DNA of 64,000 nt, from NCBI RefSeq assembly GCF_024723825.1, contig NZ_JANQBQ010000001.1, forward strand, positions 3,410,001-3,474,000, in the 5' to 3' direction. This DNA is from Romboutsia lituseburensis. Lineage in GTDB: Bacteria > Bacillota > Clostridia > Peptostreptococcales > Peptostreptococcaceae. Under the pieces are notes generated by a model. The model saw only the letters and a list, made by a program, of their open reading frames with translations. It ran no database searches and was not told the DNA's origin. The first letter of the stretch is position 1; each line of letters starts with the position of its first letter. The position numbers and the translations under genes are program-made. This document shows, piece by piece, positions 62,082-64,000 of the stretch.

Positions 62082-63323
62082 ATGTCTAGAAATAATTGTA
62101 ACATAAATGGAATAGATGTTAGTAACTGGTCTGGAAGTATAGATTTCAGTCAAGTTGCTCAAACAGATGCGAAAATTGTATATATACAAGCAACAGAAGG
62201 AGTTTATTATACAGACCCATATTTACACGAGTTTTATAATGGAGCAAAAGAAAATGGATTAAAGGTAGGTTTTTATCATTATTTTAATCCAGGTAGCTCA
62301 CCAACTCCAAGAGAGCAAGCCAGATATTTTGTAGATGCATTAAAAGGATTTAAAATAGATTGTAGATTAGCATTAGATTTAGAAGAAACAGGAGGTCTAA
62401 ATAACGAAGAGTTAACTAATCAAGCAATAGAGTTTTTAGAAGCTGTAAAAGAATTTAGTGGATTAGATGTAGTAGTTTACACATATACAAACTTTGCTCA
62501 AACTAGCTTAAATACAAATTCAGATATAGGAAAATATAAGGTATGGATAGCAGAGTATAGTTCAAATTATCCTCAACAAAATCCTGTATGGGGAGAGGCA
62601 TATATTGGATGGCAATACTCTGATTCTGGATATGTTAGAGGAGTAGGAGCTAATACAGATTTAGATTATTTTTCAAGGGAGATATTACTAGAACACAAAG
62701 AAGATAGTGAGCATAAGCCAAAAGATCCAGAGAAAAAAACAGAGCACAAGCCTGAAAGTAAACCAGAAAAAAATCCAACAGAAAAGTCTCATAATAAACC
62801 ATCAAAAGATACACACCACAAAATAGATAATACCAAAATAATTGATTATATAGTAAAGCCAGGAGATACATTAAGTCAGATAGCGCAAAACTATAACACA
62901 ACAGTAAATGCATTAGTACAAGCCAACAATATTCAAGATCCAAATCTGATATACCCAGGTCAAGTAATAAAGATATACGCAAATTCTAAGCCATTTAGCC
63001 ATGCTAATAGTTCAGTAATAGATTATGTAGTAAAGCCAGGGGATACACTAAGCCAGATAGCTCAAAACTACAATACAACAGTAAATGTATTAGTGCAAGC
63101 TAATGATATACAAAATCCAAATCTAATATATCCAGGACAAGTAATAAAAATATATAAATCTAGTAATCAACACCATTCAAATACTGTATATATAGTTAGA
63201 CCGGGAGATACCCTAAGTCAAATAGCACTAAATTACAACACAACAGTAAATGAATTAGTTCAACTTAACAATATAAAAAATCCTAATTTAATATATCCAG
63301 GACAAAGAATAATACTACCTTAA
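62082..63323 (+). CDS. GH25 lysozyme with three LysM domains
   Basis: The 413-residue muramidase has a GH25 catalytic domain (about 5-205): [13 protein letters not shown] at the start, [10 protein letters not shown] with catalytic acids near 102, and [12 protein letters not shown] Lys/Pro/His-rich linker (about 208-245) leads to three LysM wall-binding domains, each with [10 protein letters not shown] or [10 protein letters not shown] and YPGQ. There is no signal peptide, so release may need lysis, a holin or non-classical export. I start at ATG 62082, 7 bases after AAGGAG; the ATG at 62076 is too close to it. It may act in autolysis, sporulation or as a phage-derived endolysin. Confidence 0.93.
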   Translation: MSRNNCNINGIDVSNWSGSIDFSQVAQTDAKIVYIQATEGVYYTDPYLHEFYNGAKENGLKVGFYHYFNPGSSPTPREQARYFVDALKGFKIDCRLALDLEETGGLNNEELTNQAIEFLEAVKEFSGLDVVVYTYTNFAQTSLNTNSDIGKYKVWIAEYSSNYPQQNPVWGEAYIGWQYSDSGYVRGVGANTDLDYFSREILLEHKEDSEHKPKDPEKKTEHKPESKPEKNPTEKSHNKPSKDTHHKIDNTKIIDYIVKPGDTLSQIAQNYNTTVNALVQANNIQDPNLIYPGQVIKIYANSKPFSHANSSVIDYVVKPGDTLSQIAQNYNTTVNVLVQANDIQNPNLIYPGQVIKIYKSSNQHHSNTVYIVRPGDTLSQIALNYNTTVNELVQLNNIKNPNLIYPGQRIILP

Positions 63324-63344
63324 ATTAAGTTAAAACTATAAAAG

Positions 63345-63384
63345 AAAAAAGGGCTAATATTTCCTAAAATATCAGCCCTTTTTA
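63345..63384. terminator. Bidirectional terminator after the lysozyme gene
   Basis: AAAAAGGGCTaATATTT and AAATATcAGCCCTTTTT pair with one mismatch around a 3-4-base loop. Confidence 0.9.
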
Positions 63385-63409
63385 AATAAAAAAACAGTTA
63401 AATATAAAA

Positions 63410-63790
63410 TTATATTAAGTCAAAATTTGAAATTGGCACATTATAGATTTTTAGAATATCTTGTAATCCTTCAAAAATTTCTTCTCTAGAAAAATTACAT
63501 TCTTCTAATTGATTTTCAGAAAACTTACTAATAGTTTGGTAAAAATCCACAGCTACTTTTAAATAATCTAGATTATTTTTATCTAACGTTTTAAATAGTA
63601 AATTTTCAGCTTCACAAATTTTATGTTGGCTAATAAGACTATGAATTTCTTCATATAACTTATCAGCTTGTGAGTAGTTATCTTTATCATGTATCTCATA
63701 TTCTATTGAACTTGTTTTAAATATTAATTTAGCTACACAACGCCCAATTCCCTCGATTTGTCTAATCAACCAGTCTTGTGTGTATCCCAT
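63410..63790 (-). CDS. DUF6483-like hypothetical protein
   Basis: The 126-residue protein begins MGYTQDWLIRQIEGIGRC, the pattern I associate with DUF6483 proteins of Firmicutes, and is predicted to be helical throughout with acidic C-terminal half. No function is known. GGAG precedes the ATG on the minus strand. Confidence 0.75.
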   Translation of the reverse strand: MGYTQDWLIRQIEGIGRCVAKLIFKTSSIEYEIHDKDNYSQADKLYEEIHSLISQHKICEAENLLFKTLDKNNLDYLKVAVDFYQTISKFSENQLEECNFSREEIFEGLQDILKIYNVPISNFDLI

Positions 63791-63945
63791 AGTTATTTCT
63801 CCAATCTATTTTAATTAGTAATCTTATTAATTTACTATTTTTTTTAATTCTACTTTTTTTAATTCTACAAAAATGAAAAAATCCCTTTATTTTTTACATG
63901 AAATTAAAGCATAATTCTTTGATAATAACAACAAAATTAATAAAT

Positions 63946-64000
63946 TTATATTTCATCGTATATACATTTAATCTTCATGTGTAACTCTTCTTTTTCTTCA
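63946..64000 (-). CDS. Possible 3' end of a gene entering from the right edge
   Basis: On the minus strand a frame is open from the window edge to a TAA at 63946-63948, giving EEKEELHMKIKCIYDEI as the visible end. It is too short to identify and may be chance. The gap 63791-63945 is AT-rich with a tandem TTTTTTAATTCTAC and shows no gene. Confidence 0.3.
   Translation of the reverse strand, partial: EEKEELHMKIKCIYDEI

Noticed and set aside
62082-63323. Prophage region around the GH25 lysozyme
   Set aside because: No holin, tail, integrase or other phage gene is adjacent; the neighbours are surface and hypothetical genes.

Overview
The window is about 64 kb of very AT-rich, densely coding DNA from a low-GC Gram-positive anaerobe. 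The evidence is class Clostridia style: GGAGG ribosome sites, TTG/GTG starts, A/T-ending codons, hairpin-plus-T terminators, a thiamine-salvage operon on a TPP riboswitch, a tandem glycine riboswitch, SLH-domain surface proteins and a GerMN-type lipoprotein. Gene styles resemble Peptostreptococcaceae (Paraclostridium/Romboutsia-like), but nothing in the sequence fixes a genus. I recognised no rRNA, tRNA, CRISPR array, transposase or prophage gene.

Layout. 1-1.5 kb: chemotaxis genes cheR and cheY. 2-7.5 kb: two HAD phosphatases, a FetAB-type exporter, a cysteine-desulfurase-like enzyme with a small Fe-S protein. 7.5-11.5 kb: a secreted protein and a Trk/Ktr potassium operon with a split TrkA and a 32-residue membrane peptide. 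11.6-14.9 kb: a membrane GGDEF-EAL protein, a cysteine-free HesB-like protein and a candidate structured RNA. 15-17.5 kb: a CsoR-type repressor and a frameshifted metal P-type ATPase with an operator between them. 17.7-20 kb: TPP riboswitch-thiM-tenA-thiT. 20-27.3 kb: lipoprotein, MarR/FUSC pair, DUF2089 pair behind a long perfect inverted repeat, two broken genes, and an LRR-SLH surface protein. 27.4-31.6 kb: glycine-riboswitch-controlled amino acid symporter and topoisomerase III.

32.3-48.8 kb is a Wzx/Wzy-type exopolysaccharide locus: chain-length regulator, tyrosine autokinase, initiating sugar transferase, four glycosyltransferases, polymerase, pyruvyl transferase, flippase, a QueC-like PP-loop enzyme, a DUF368 lipid-carrier transporter and a nucleotidyltransferase. 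galE and galU, which supply UDP-sugars, lie at 58.2-60.2 kb. They are separated from the locus by a broken manA, a peptide-catabolism cluster (XRE-cupin regulator, dipeptide epimerase, DUF819 transporter, CocE hydrolase) and a chemoreceptor. The end holds a secreted two-repeat protein, a GH25-LysM lysozyme and a small hypothetical gene.

The most interesting system is a dispersed RiPP-like set tied to the exopolysaccharide region. An HPr-kinase-like P-loop protein (32365-33282) is followed directly by a 51-residue peptide (33355-33510) whose start matches the leader pattern of paeninodin-type lasso peptides and whose last residue is serine. A second 56-residue peptide (60432-60602) after galU has the same leader pattern, also ends in serine, and carries a perfect C2H2 zinc-finger spacing. 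A nucleotidyltransferase of the kind found beside such peptides closes the capsule operon (47558-48778). No lasso cyclase or leader peptidase is present and the first peptide cannot form a normal lasso ring from its predicted core start. Also notable are a structured RNA candidate with a pseudoknot (14573-14895), a four-copy dispersed repeat with compensatory base changes, and several genes in early decay.
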